Assembly: GCA_947650365.1 (NCBI GenBank)
Contig: OX393550.1
Span: forward strand, 74,047,229 to 74,111,228
Direction: 5' to 3'
Source of the DNA: Chamaelirium japonicum
Lineage: Eukaryota; Streptophyta; Magnoliopsida; Liliales; Melanthiaceae
DNA length: 64,000 nucleotides
Part shown: positions 45,426-56,440 of the stretch, one piece after another
How the letters are laid out: every line of letters begins with the position of its first letter
How positions within the stretch are numbered: position 1 is the first letter of the stretch
Position numbers and translations under genes: made by a program
The notes under the pieces: generated by a model
What the model was told of the DNA's origin: nothing
Database searches by the model: none
Seen by the model: only the letters and a program-made list of their open reading frames with translations

Positions 45426-47100
45426 TCATGCTTCGTTGGCATTACGTGGGACCCTAGTGTTACAACCGTAAATAGCGACGCTAGCGAGGCATGTTTTGTA
45501 CTGGTTTCTGAAATAGATAATCCTGATTCATGATGTACCCAGCCTACCTCGGGCAGTGAGACACGGCTTTGACTCCCGGTTCCGATCTCATCCGACGGCC
45601 AATACCTATCAACCAAGATTCCCGGAGAAATCTACGGTTCAAATCAGCCGGCCGTCTCGACATTTAATATGAGCTGATGCTGTTCAAACGTGGATTATGC
45701 ACATCGATCAGACACATCCAAGCACCGGATCACATCCGTCTGATGCCAACGTGTGAGTGCGATTCACCTGTCAAGGAGGGTGGCTGTGATCTGGTGCCAC
45801 GTCAGGATGTGTCTGGTGGCTGTATCTGCATGCTAGGGTGACGACCGCGATGATGGCATCAAACTAAAAAAAAAAAAGATATTAGTCTAAAACCCCTATA
45901 GCTAACCCTACGTTAGGGTAAACCCTTCCCTTTTTTATTCCCAAAATCACTCTCACACCCACCCCTCTCTCGATGGGCGATGGCAACTTGGTCTGGCGGA
46001 GGCGAAAGCGACTGCCAGTGGCGAGGGCGAAGGCGACTGCGAGCAGCAAAGGCGGAGGCCGCCGCGAGCAGCGGTAAAGGAGGCGAAGGCGACCGCGAGC
46101 AACAGAGGCGTAGACGGCGAGCGCGAGTGGCAGCAACGGCAACGGCGGCGATTGGGGTTGGTTTAGGTTGGGATTTTCTAGGTCTAGGGTTCATCCCATA
46201 GCCTATAGGTCTTAGGTTAGGTCTAGCTAGGGGGTAGGGGGAGGGGGGGAGGTTAGGTCTGGCGGTGGCGTCAAACCTAAATTTGAAGGATGATGAGAGG
46301 CATTTTCGTTTAGAGGGGTTTGAGCTTAAATGGAAAGGTTGTCTGGACTACAACTCTTAATGATCTTATAAAAAAGACTTTTTGCTAATTCCCCCCAACC
46401 CCCCCCCCCCCCCCCCCCTTCAAAAAAAATAAAAAAAGAAAAAAAAATGCTATTCAAACAGAAACCTTTACTATTCTTTACGAACCCAATCATAACCATC
46501 CATTACACCCAGACCCGATCGATGAAGCCCACTTAGCCCAATCGACAGCAACATACAGTTGTGATCAGATCTGTAAAGAGTCCATAAGCCCTTTTGCCTA
46601 GTTGCAAAAAAAATTGCCCCTGATCCCTTGAGCTTATAATCTCAGGGATATAACTCAGGGGATCATATAGATAAAAAGCTAAAATTGAATCACAATCGTT
46701 TATTACACCTAGCACCAAATGGTAAATCGCAGTCAGCCCCAACCGTGTTAAAAAGAATTGGGTACCCTCATTCTTTGCCCCACCGTTGCCGTTGAACATG
46801 CAAGCAAATGGACGGTAATGATCAGGTGGCAAACTACAGCCAATATCATTGGATCAATCACAGCCGTTCTTTTGTTGTAGGTCGGAGCTAAGTGAGACGC
46901 ACCTGTCACGAATTGGTGCGACGAACGGCTGTGATTTGAGGTGCCGACGGTAGTGCAGAGAATGGGGGTCAGACGATTTGGGCTCGTGCAACGACCCCAC
47001 ACCGGGAGGACTCATCTAACATTATTTAGTACTAATAATCCGCGGTTAGTGTAATATAGCCGTTTTAAAAGCTTAACGAATCTGGGTCAGCTGTTCCGGT
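45426..47100. other. Intergenic, low-complexity tracts, upstream of FQR1-like gene
   Basis: No gene was recognised. There is a poly(A) at 45866-45878, a GC-rich stretch of GGCGA/GCGAGCAGC words at 45980-46160 that opens all frames, a poly(C) at about 46399-46418, and A-rich sequence at 46423-46450. The last ~200 bp should hold the promoter of the downstream gene. Confidence 0.5.
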
Positions 47101-47106
47101 TCACAG

Positions 47107-47114
47107 TATAAATA
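47107..47114 (+). promoter_or_regulatory. TATA box of the FQR1-like gene
   Basis: TATAAATA lies 116 bp before the ATG at 47223. A (GA)n tract at 47154-47202 follows and would fall in the 5' UTR, a common arrangement in plant promoters. Confidence 0.65.
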
Positions 47115-47153
47115 CCCGGCTACCTGGACCCCCTTAGTTCCGCACTCGAGGAG

Positions 47154-47202
<49 letters not shown>
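47154..47202. repeat. (GA)n microsatellite in 5' UTR
   Basis: About 24 GA units lie between TATA box and start codon of the FQR1-like gene. Confidence 0.95.
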
Positions 47203-47205
<3 letters not shown>

Positions 47206-47222
47206 CAGCTCTTCTTTATTCA

Positions 47223-48018
47223 ATGGCGACGAAGGTTTACATAGTGTAAGCATCTCTCCGTCAATAATTTATTTTCTCGTCTTTCTTTCCTCTGTTTTTG
47301 TGATTTTTTCCTAATTTTTTGCGCAATTAATCGGAGAAATTAGCTGGATTTGATGCTGCTGATATCTAGTTTGGAAGCATTTTGATTGGATATTTCACCT
47401 TGATATAATTGAATTCTGGATTCTTTAGGGTTTATTTGGTTGGAATCCTTGTTTCGGATACTCGTGCAGTTCTTGTTCTCGATTTTATGCCAAAGAGAAG
47501 GCTTCGATCTAGAACGAGGAGGGAATTGAGTCAAATGTGCCGATCTTTGGTCTACGATCTGAGATGATTCACTATCCATGGAAATATTATTGATTTATTT
47601 GGGAATTGAGCTTCTTGTAATTCAACTTTGAAGTCCATGTGCTCGGAAAATCAATGACGGATCGCTCCGTTTGAGTATCTAGTACTAAAGGAAATTGAAA
47701 AGGGTAAGGGAAAAAGAAGAAGTTCTGATGGACTGGGGTCCATGGTCCCCGTAAATGTGGTAGGTATGTGTTAAGGGGTGTTTTTGGATAGGCTCCGACT
47801 TAGGAATAAGGTCCGTTGTTTATGTCCGTTTCGGAATTGGCTTTGGCAAACATTGGTTTCTTGTTAAGCACCAAAGATTACTATGGCATGCATGCCCCGC
47901 CTCCAGTGCCACCGTCTCAGGCGATCTCCCTACAGCCCTCGCCCCCGGCGGCAAGAGAGAGAGGAGGAGGGGGGATCAATGGGAGAGAACCAATGGGTTC
48001 ATGCAGCATTAAAAACCC

Positions 48019-48064
<46 letters not shown>

Positions 48065-50585
48065 AATGGGTGCATGCATCTTTAAAAAGCAATAGGTGCA
48101 TGCAGCTTTAGAAACCAATGGGAGGAGATAACAAATTTTTGCCCATCTTTATCCCATCTCCAAATCAATCCTAGCCGCTCTTTGTCTCAAAAGCGTGCTT
48201 TATTATATAAATGAGAAGCGATTCATAATTGCTTTGTGTCATTTTCTTATATGCCTATTTTATTTAGTATTAGATTTCTTCCTACCAAAAAAAAAAGTAT
48301 TATATTTTTTAAGGGTAAATTTGTAAGTGGATTATCCTATAAAATGAAACACATATATCTTTTTGTTGAAAATTATGTATGTAATTTTTTGTTTCCTAGT
48401 AACATTTATATTGAAAAAAGGGAAGACGTTATGCTTCTGTGGGTGACGAGTGAATTCTATTTTTTTATGTTTGTATAGCATTCAAGCATCAGAGATTTCC
48501 TTTTCCTGCCCTTTCTCTTCCATTTCATCTGCATTGGACCAATGTATTGTGTGATTTAAAACCTAATTTCTTTTATTGGCCAGGGAGCAATCTATTACTT
48601 GTAATGTAATTTTACTTCTATGGATTTAATTGAATCTATGCCTTTTAAACTCATTTTCAATGTTTTTTTGGTTAATAATTTTAGGGATTTTTTGACTTAC
48701 ACTTCCATTACTATATGGTGTTTTGACATAACTGTCAAAATTAATTGTAATTTAAGCATACCCCCCTAAAAAATTTGATATTTTGGAGTACAACCCCCCC
48801 AGGATAAATAAAGACCTACACCCCTATAATTTTATCTCTCTCCTATAAATAAGTAGTTGCAGTTCAAAAATCTGCTTATCTTTGTCAGTTCTACTTTGTT
48901 AATATAATTAGTTAACTATTTATCTATGGGAATTTCACTTCACTTTCTCTCTTTGGTTAATAGTTTGTTCCATAGAGATGAATGCAATTCTTTATACCAA
49001 ATCTTGCCTTCTGCAATCTACAACTACACTCTTGTCAAGGCTAGGGGAATATGGGAGGTTTGCTCCATGTCTGCGAGGGCTTAATCTGTGTAACCAATAG
49101 GTAAGGTCTCTCTACCCGCCAAGTGACCTTAACAGGCTTCTTGTAGAGCCCCTTTCTTGCCTAGTTACCATGGTCAGGTTTCGACACGATTCTTATTGTA
49201 TTGAACTCAATCTTTTGTGGAGCCTCCTAAGTTATATTTGTGCTCTATAGACAACCTCACCTTCTTTGGATGATGGTGATGGTGATGATGATGATGCGGT
49301 TCCAATATTTAGTTATAAACTTAAAACTTGTCATTATGTATCATAAGTGGTCGCATTGGGTTATTCGAGATTATGTGATTTGTCTCTATCACATTGAGTG
49401 AAAATTTCTGTAGCTTATTGAAATACGTCCTCGTTACTGGTCAATTTTTTTTTTTTTTAACAGTAGTGGAGATTTCTAATGCATTTGCAGGTACTACTCG
49501 ATGTACGGGCATGTTGAGAAGCTAGCGGAGGAAATAAAAAAAGGTGCCTCATCTGTTGAAGGTGTTGAAGCGAAACTATGGCAGGTTTGTGCTCATCACC
49601 TCCATCATTACCTTATTTCACTGCACATAAACACAGATGTCGCGACAACCACTGCCTTATCGATGCCATTTGGCTGTACTACTTTGGACACTTCAATGAA
49701 TTATATGCAAATACATCTTGGTTTTGAATGGATACATTATAAGGAATTGATAATGTATGTTGAGTCATTGTAAGGCTTTCATCATACAAGGTTATTTAAG
49801 CACCCACCACAATTTAATATTGGGTTGGTACATGTCTGTTTCTTGCACTTGATTAGGAAAGATATTGGCTCTAGAACATTAGGGGAACCACTGTGGAATT
49901 GGAAAGAGAATTTTATTCATTCTGTTGCAGGACGCGATTCGTGACACCGTCAAGGTGTTGTTGAGCACCGTCAGAGTGAGGTGTCACTTAACAAAAAAAC
50001 CTCTTTTTACGGTACAGGTACCTGAAACGCTCCCTGAAGAGGTGCTCGCAAAGATGAGTGCACCTCCTAAGACCGACGTACCGATCATCACCCCGAATGA
50101 ACTTGCTGAGGCTGATGGGCTCATCTTTGGGTTCCCAACTAGGTTTGGCATGATGGCCGCGCAATTCAAAGCATTTATCGATGCTACCGGAGGGCTCTGG
50201 AGAGCGCAGCAACTTGCGGGCAAGCCTGCAGGAATCTTTTATAGCACCGGATCCCAAGGAGGCGGACAAGAGACTACTCCGTAAGCTATCCTTTTCTCAC
50301 AAACACCTAGATTTAGTTGAATTTTCCGAGTTTCTAAATTGTTGCATCTTTAGATTGGACAATGATGATGATGGTATCTCATAAGATCAACTGATCAAAT
50401 AAGCTATCTAATCTAATCTAATAGTATAATGGAAGCCTCTCTCCCGTGTTGTGACTCGTGGATGTCTTTTAAAGAGCCAGAATCCTTCTTCCATATGTGA
50501 ACGCGGCTCACATTTAAATCCTATTAACAACCTACCATAAAGATGATAAATACTCATTCAATGGTATTTAATGATCATTTGATGT

Positions 50586-50656
<71 letters not shown>

Positions 50657-51013
50657 GCAAGTGAATCACACTCACTTCACGTTTCACACTTCTTTCGAGC
50701 ATTGCCCGGGTTTCTTACTAGTTTATTATGTAATGGACTAAATTTCTTTCACTAACACTGTCCTTTTCCTTTCCACCGCAGACTGACAGCCATAACTCAG
50801 CTGGTCCACCATGGAATGATCTTTGTGCCCATCGGGTACACCTTTGGGGCTGGCATGTTTGAGATGGAGAATGTGAAGGGCGGTAGCCCCTACGGTGCCG
50901 GCACATACGCCGGAGATGGTTCGAGATCCCCGTCCGATCTCGAACTCGAGCAGGCTTTCCACCAGGGCAAATACTTTGCCGGCATCGCAAAGAAACTCAA
51001 GGGATCCCCATGA
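47223..51013 (+). CDS. FQR1: NAD(P)H:quinone oxidoreductase, FQR1-like (WrbA family)
   Basis: Four exons with GT-AG introns: 47223-47245, 49491-49584, 50018-50280 and 50782-51013. Together they encode 203 aa, the usual length for plant FQR1. The family are FMN enzymes that reduce quinones by two electrons with NAD(P)H, protecting against oxidative damage; Arabidopsis FQR1 is an auxin-responsive, plasma-membrane-associated protein. Visible motifs: [18 protein letters not shown] (residues 6-23, FMN phosphate loop of a flavodoxin fold), [10 protein letters not shown] (76-85), [13 protein letters not shown] (113-125, flavin loop) and [15 protein letters not shown] near residue 145. The start is fixed by MATKVYIV, identical to family N-termini. 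Intron 1 is 2.2 kb and has a (GA)n at 48027-48060; intron 3 has a (TC)n. There are no disabling changes. It is the first real gene after the transposon-rich region. Confidence 0.95.
49931..50017 (+). other. Possible in-frame alternative exon extension (29 codons)
   Basis: A good 3' splice site (TTTATTCATTCTGTTGCAG) precedes 49931. From there to the conserved acceptor at 50017 is 87 nt, open and in phase with exons 2 and 3. Its use would add 29 residues (starting [11 protein letters not shown]) between VEAKLWQ and VPETLPEE, where known family members have none. It is probably intronic or a minor isoform. Confidence 0.35.
50589..50656. repeat. (TC)n microsatellite in intron 3
   Basis: About 34 dinucleotide units within the last intron of the FQR1-like gene. 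Confidence 0.95.
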
Positions 51014-51521
51014 TCTCCTCGTACCTCCGTTACGGAACTCGTTCGCAATTCTCACTTGCCATTCCCATTGTGTCTCAATAATACTGGGATTTGATGATTT
51101 TTGTACCCAATGTTGGTATCATTTCATGTGCTCCCTCAGTGATAGGCTCTGTTGTCAGTTGTTTCCATTTTGAAAATTGCAGCTTCTATTGCTTTGTTGT
51201 TTGAACTGGAGTGTTGGAAAAAATTGTTCTGATGATATTTGCCATCATATAAGCCTGGCTAGAACAAATTTGTTCTGCTATGAGTTGGGCACACCTTGGC
51301 AGAGTTTGGGTCCATTATGGAGCAGCCTTTAGGGCTCAGCCCCATCGAAGGCCTGTCTTATCGGGCCAGGCTTAAACCATGAACAATGGAAGCCCATGGT
51401 CCACAAGAGATTATGCCTGACCCCATATGAACTTGATATGCAATAACACTACATCCATCCTGTACCAAAAAGAAAAAAAAAAAAACGACACCCATATATG
51501 GAGTCTCATCACCACCCCCCC
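51014..51521 (+). other. 3' flank of FQR1-like gene
   Basis: 3' UTR and downstream DNA. AATAATACTGGG at about 51077 and TGTACC/TTGTTGTTTG-rich sequence could serve polyadenylation. An A-rich tract is at 51470-51485. No other gene was seen. Confidence 0.45.
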
Positions 51522-51966
51522 TAGGGGTGGCAATGGGTCGGTCGTGTCTGGTTCGTGTCTAATTTCGTGTCGTGTCCAAAACCCCCAGACCCGACCCGTT
51601 TAACTAATCGTGTCTAGATCCTAAACCTGTACCCGACCCGCTATTAAACGGGTAGACCCGATAAGACCTGTTTACTATCCGGGTTTATTCAGTTGACCCA
51701 ATCCGACTCGACCCGACCTGACCCGAAAGACCCGCTGGTATTATATATTATAGTTTCGGGTTGCGGGTAGACCCGACCCGACACGACCCGTTGAATACTA
51801 AACGGGTCTTCCCGGGACTACTGTGTCCAGACCCTAAACCCGGACCCGACCCGTTTATTAAACAGGTCTATCGTGTTGACCCGTTTACGACCCGAACCCG
51901 TCTAGCCCAGACCCAGACCCGCTAACTTTGTGTCCGGTCGTGTCGGGTCCGAAATTGCCAGCCCTA
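51522..51966. mobile_element. hAT-type MITE
   Basis: The 445 bp element has inverted ends TAGGGGTGGCAAT and ATTGCCAGCCCTA and a plausible 8 bp duplication ACCCCCCC on each side (51514-51521; 51968-51975), although the flanks are C-rich. The interior is dense in ACCCGACCCG/CGGGTCGGGT words. A partial relative lies at 38440-38815 in the hAT element, and the same terminal motif bounds 10374-11498. Confidence 0.7.
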
Positions 51967-51968
51967 AA

Positions 51969-51978
51969 CCCCCCCCCC

Positions 51979-52009
<31 letters not shown>

Positions 52010-52037
52010 ACACACACTCTCTCTCTCTCTCTCTCTC
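51969..52037. repeat. Compound poly(C)-(CA)n-(CT)n tract
   Basis: A C run (to about 51995), then (CA)n, then (CT)n to 52037, all within 70 bp. Confidence 0.9.
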
Positions 52038-52275
52038 GCGCGCACGTGTCGATCCTCCACCGTCCACTCCTCTCTCTCTCTCTCTGGAAGGAATGAACAG
52101 TAACATGTCCGCCGTTCCTATTACTCTTCATATGAACAGTAATTCATGCAATTCTCTTTTAAGGTATAGACTAGAGGCATGCATGCGGAAGTGGGCAGTG
52201 GGGGATATAATTTATAATTTCAGTTCAGCTCAAAATTAGTTCAAGATGATCAAAATGTCCTTTCTATATTCAATG

Positions 52276-52628
<353 letters not shown>

Positions 52629-52764
52629 CGATACCAACATGAATTGCACTAGATCTTTATTTTTTCAAACCCTTCATGTATAATAGTTTCATCATCCTTC
52701 TCAGATTTGGCATCAGACTTACTTCTCCTATTTTGATCAAGAACAATGCTCAAATTTTAACAGC

Positions 52765-52895
52765 TTGATTTTTATCAGATCTATACTGTCGAATCTCACC
52801 AAACTTGAGCTTGCCGCTCTCGATATCACAGACAAAAACTACATTTCTTTGGTTCATAATGCAGAGATTCATCACACTGCCAAGAGTCTTTGTTG
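52765..52895 (+). pseudogene. gag stub of Copia element F, copy 1
   Basis: LTKLELAALDITDKNYISLV followed by HNAEIHHTAKSL is the conserved N-terminus of a plant Copia gag type. The homology stops at about 52893, where antisense LINE sequence begins. The stub is duplicated at 54571-54701. Confidence 0.75.
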
Positions 52896-52909
52896 GATGC
52901 ATGCCAGCT

Positions 52910-54370
52910 CTGAAGTTGGGGAAGCAGATGACTGTAGAAGGACTTAACAGAAAAAACACCTGAAGATGTACATCTCCACCATACCTTATCTGTCATCGGT
53001 CGGAAAGTGGCCGCCGAAAGTAGCATATTCAGGTCTTGAAGCTCCCATTGGCTCTCCTGATCCAGCGGTGACAACAACTTGAGCCTCCAAACCATGTTCC
53101 CCTGCTGTCTGATCGCTTGAGATCGGATAGAAGCCCCTTTATGTCTGGCCATCGAATATAGGGAGGGAAAGAGGCGATCTTGGGGCATGCTCCCGAGCCA
53201 GGTATCCTTCCAAAATCTGATTAGTTTCCCGTCCCTTACTGAAAGAGTAGTGGCTTTCTTATAGAAGTCTCTAACCTTCAACACCCCTCGCCAAAAATGT
53301 GAAATGTGCCCATAAACCCTGCTCCTGGAGTGCAAACGTGAAAACCTCTTGAAGTATTTAGCCAGAAGTATTTCTCTCCAAGATCCTCATGTTCCTTGCT
53401 GGAGTCTCCACCACCATTTGCCCAACATCGAAATATTGAACCATCTGAGATCCAACACCCCCAAACCTTCTAATTTCTTTGGCAAACAGACTTGATCCCA
53501 ACTCAACAAGTTATAACCTCCCCCAGTACCACCAACTCCTTGCCAGAAGAAGGACATTCTAATCTTGTCAATCCTGTCGATCACCCACGAAGGGAGATAG
53601 AAGAACGAAAGGTAATACGACATAATCAAAGAGAGGACAGAGTTAAAAAGGACCAATCTGTCTCTTGAGGATAGGAAAAGCCCCTTCCATCCCTCCAATC
53701 TTCTCTCTATCCTCTGAATCAATTGCTCCCAGTCTTCCCACCTCAAGGCCTTATCGCTGATCGGAAGACCCATATATTTCATCGGAAGAGACGCCTCCTT
53801 ATAATTCATCAATTTCGCCAAAGCCGGTCATGCTTCTCATTGTCCGATATAGTAAAGATTACTCTTGAGGAAGTTGATCTTCGGCCCTGAGGTTAATTCT
53901 AGGCCATAGAGGAGGACCTTCAGCAAGACTAGTTGGAAAGGACAAGCCTTCGAGAACAAAAGGGAGTCGTTCGCATAGTGCAGATTGGACGTAGTCCACC
54001 CGGAACCTCCAACTCCTTTCACCAGCCCTTCTTTGTTCGCTTTACGAATAGCGGCATCAAATACATCTACAACCATGATAAAAAGATACGGGGACAGTGG
54101 GCAACCTTGTTTCAAGCCTTTGCAGACCTTGAACTCCTTCCCCTGTACCCCATTGATCTGGCAAGCAATCTTGGACAAAGTCAGAATCTCTTCGATCCAG
54201 CCCACCCATTTGCTTGAGAAGCCTATAGCCTTCAGCAGCTCCAAAAGGAAATCACATCTAACTTGGTCGAAGGCCTTCTCGAAGTCTAGCTTTAGCAACA
54301 CCCCTTCTTCACTAGATTCCCTCAGATGAAAAATTGTCTCAAGAGCCGCAGCTACTCTATCCAGGATCAA
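52910..54370 (-). pseudogene. LINE RT and C-terminal region, duplicated copy 1
   Basis: In reading order: RT with LLKLDFEKAFDQVRCDFL (motif A, Asp conserved), CKGLKQGCPLSPYLFIMV (motif B) and LHYANDSLLF (motif C, normally YADD); the fingers/thumb end with MKYMGLPISDKALRWEDW and ERRLEGWKGLFLSSRDRL; then LRWFNISMLGKWWWRL and MVWRLKLLSPLDQESQWELQ. Breaks at about 53821-53837 and 53335-53387 are shared with copy 2. The first Asp of the catalytic pair is Asn. Confidence 0.85.
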
Positions 54371-54462
54371 TCTTCCCTTAATGAAGGCGGTCTGAGAAGG
54401 TGATACCAGCTAAGAAATGTGGTTTGCCAACCAATTTACAAGGATCTTTGATACAACCAATG

Positions 54463-56264
54463 TTATTTTTTCAAACCCTTCATGTATAATAGTTTCATCA
54501 TCCTTCTTAGATTTGGCATCAGACTTACTTCTCCTATTTTGATCAAGAACAATGCTCAAATTTTAACAGCTTGATTTTTATCAGATCTATACTGTCGAAT
54601 CTCACCAAACTTGAGCTTGCCGCTCTCGATATCACAGACAAAAACTACATTTCTTTGGTTCGTAATGCAGAGATTCATCACACTGCCAAGAGTCTTTGTT
54701 GGATGCATGCCAGCTCTGAAGTTGGGGAAGCAGATGACTGTAGAAGGACTTAACAGAAAAAACACCTGAAGATGTACATCTCCACCATACCTTATCTGTC
54801 ATCGGTCGGAAAGTGGCCGCCGAAAGTAGCACATTCAGGTCTTGAAGCTCCCATTGGCTCTCCTGATCCAGCGGTGACAAAAACTTGAGCCTCCAAACCA
54901 TGTTCCCCTGCTGTCTGATCGCTTGAGATCGGATAGAAGCCCCTTTATGTCTGGCCATCGAATATAGGGAGGGAAAGTGGCGATCTTGGGGCATGCTCCC
55001 GAGCCAGGTATCCTCCCAAAATCTGATTAGTTTCCCGTCCCCTACTGAAAGAGTAGTGGCTTTCTTATAGAAGTCTCTAACCTTCAACACCCCTCGCCAA
55101 AAATGTGAAATGTGCCCATAAACCCTGCTCCTGGAGTGCAAACGTGAAAACCTCTTGAAGTATTTAGCCAGAAGTATTTCTCTCCAAGATCCTCATGTTC
55201 CTTGCTGGAGTCTCCACCACCATTTGCCCAACATCGAAATATTGAACCATCTGAGATCCAACACCCCCAAACCTTCTAATTTCTTTGGCAAACAGACTTG
55301 ATCCCAACTCAACAAGTTATAACCTCCCCCAGTACCACCAACTCCTTGCCAGAAGAAGGACATTCTAATCTTGTCAATCCTGTCGATCACCCACGAAAGG
55401 AGGTAGAAGAACGAAAGGTAATACGACATAATCAAAGAGAGGACAGAGTTAAAAAGGACCAATCTGTCTCCTGAGGATAGGAAAAGCCCCTTCCATCCCT
55501 CCAATCTTCTCTCTATCCTCTGAATCAATTGCTCCCAGTCTTCCCACCTCAAGGCCTTATCGCTGATCGGAAGACCCATATATTTCATCGGAAGAGACGC
55601 CTCCTTATAATTCATCAATTTTGCCAAAGCCGGTCATGCTTCTCATTGTCCGATATAGTAAAGATTACTCTTGAGGAAGTTGATCTTCGGCCCTGAGGTT
55701 AATTCTAGGCCATAGAGGAGGACCTTCAGCAAGACTAGTTGGAAAGGACAAGCCTTCGAGAACAAAAGGGAGTCGTTCTCATAGTGCAGATTGGACATAG
55801 TCCACCCGGAACCTCCAACTCCTTTCACCAGCCCTTCTCTGTACGCTTTACGAATAGCGGCATCAAATACATCTACAACCAAGATAAAAAGATACGGGGA
55901 CAGTGGGCAACCTTGTTTCAAGCCTTTGCAGACCTTGAACTCCTTCCCCTGTACCCCATTGATCTAGCAAGCAATCTTGGACAAAGTCAGAATCTCTTCG
56001 ATCCAGCCCACCCATTTGCTTGAGAAGCCTATAGCCTTCAGCAGCTCCAAAAGGAAATCACATCTAACTTGGTCGAAGGCCTTCTCGAAGTCTAGCTTTA
56101 GCAACACCCCTTCTTCACTAGATTCCCTCAGATGAAAAATTGTCTCATGAGCCGCAGCTACTCTATCCAGGATCAATCTTCCGTTAATGAAGGCGGTCTG
56201 AGAAGGTGATACCAGCTAAGAAATGTTGTTTGCCAACCAATTTACAAGGATCTTTGATACAACC
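54463..56264 (-). repeat. Tandem duplication, copy 2 (gag stub + LINE segment)
   Basis: Second copy of the 1.8 kb unit. It is continuous on its right with the 5' part of the LINE (RT start, endonuclease, ORF1), so it is the original position and copy 1 the added one. Confidence 0.93.
54571..54701 (+). pseudogene. gag stub of Copia element F, copy 2
   Basis: Same stub as 52765-52895 with one visible residue change (HNAEI to RNAEI). It lacks the LTR that precedes copy 1. Confidence 0.75.
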
Positions 56265-56440
56265 TTATAGAGGCAGTTTGCCAAGAAAATTGGTCGATAA
56301 TCTCTGATACACTCTGCACCAGGTTTCTTAGGTAAAAGAATTACCCAAGAGTAGTTCAAGTAGTGGAGATGCACCTTGCCTAAGAAGAAGTCTCGCAGGA
56401 ACGCCCTCTCATTTGGATTGGAAGACTTTTCAATCTTCAA
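54716..56440 (-). pseudogene. LINE RT, original copy
   Basis: It starts with SWVILLPKKPGAECIRDYRP and LYKVVSKILVNWL (RT N-terminus, 56440-56216), outside the duplication. It continues with LLKLDFEKAFDQVRCDFL, a TAG after LTLSKIAC, KQGCPLSPYLFILV, and LHYENDSLLF in place of YADD. Further on it matches copy 1, including its breaks. Both the Ala-to-Glu and Asp-to-Asn changes in motif C would abolish activity. Confidence 0.85.

Larger units (their letters stand above)
52657..54458 (-). repeat. Tandem duplication, copy 1 (gag stub + LINE segment)
   Basis: Matches 54463-56264 at a constant offset of 1806 bp, with only about 1% differences by eye. Four filler bases, AATG, separate the copies. It contains the F gag stub and the LINE RT/zf-RVT region with the same breaks in both copies. 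The sequences at the two outer breakpoints share TTAT. Confidence 0.93.

Noticed and set aside
45882-46201. Ala/Arg-rich ORFs
   Set aside because: GGCGA/GCGAG-word repetition opens several frames on both strands; no recognisable domain.
52657-56264. Two independent LINE insertions side by side
   Set aside because: Both copies share the same gag junction and the same inactivating breaks, and the repeat spacing is constant, so duplication is simpler.
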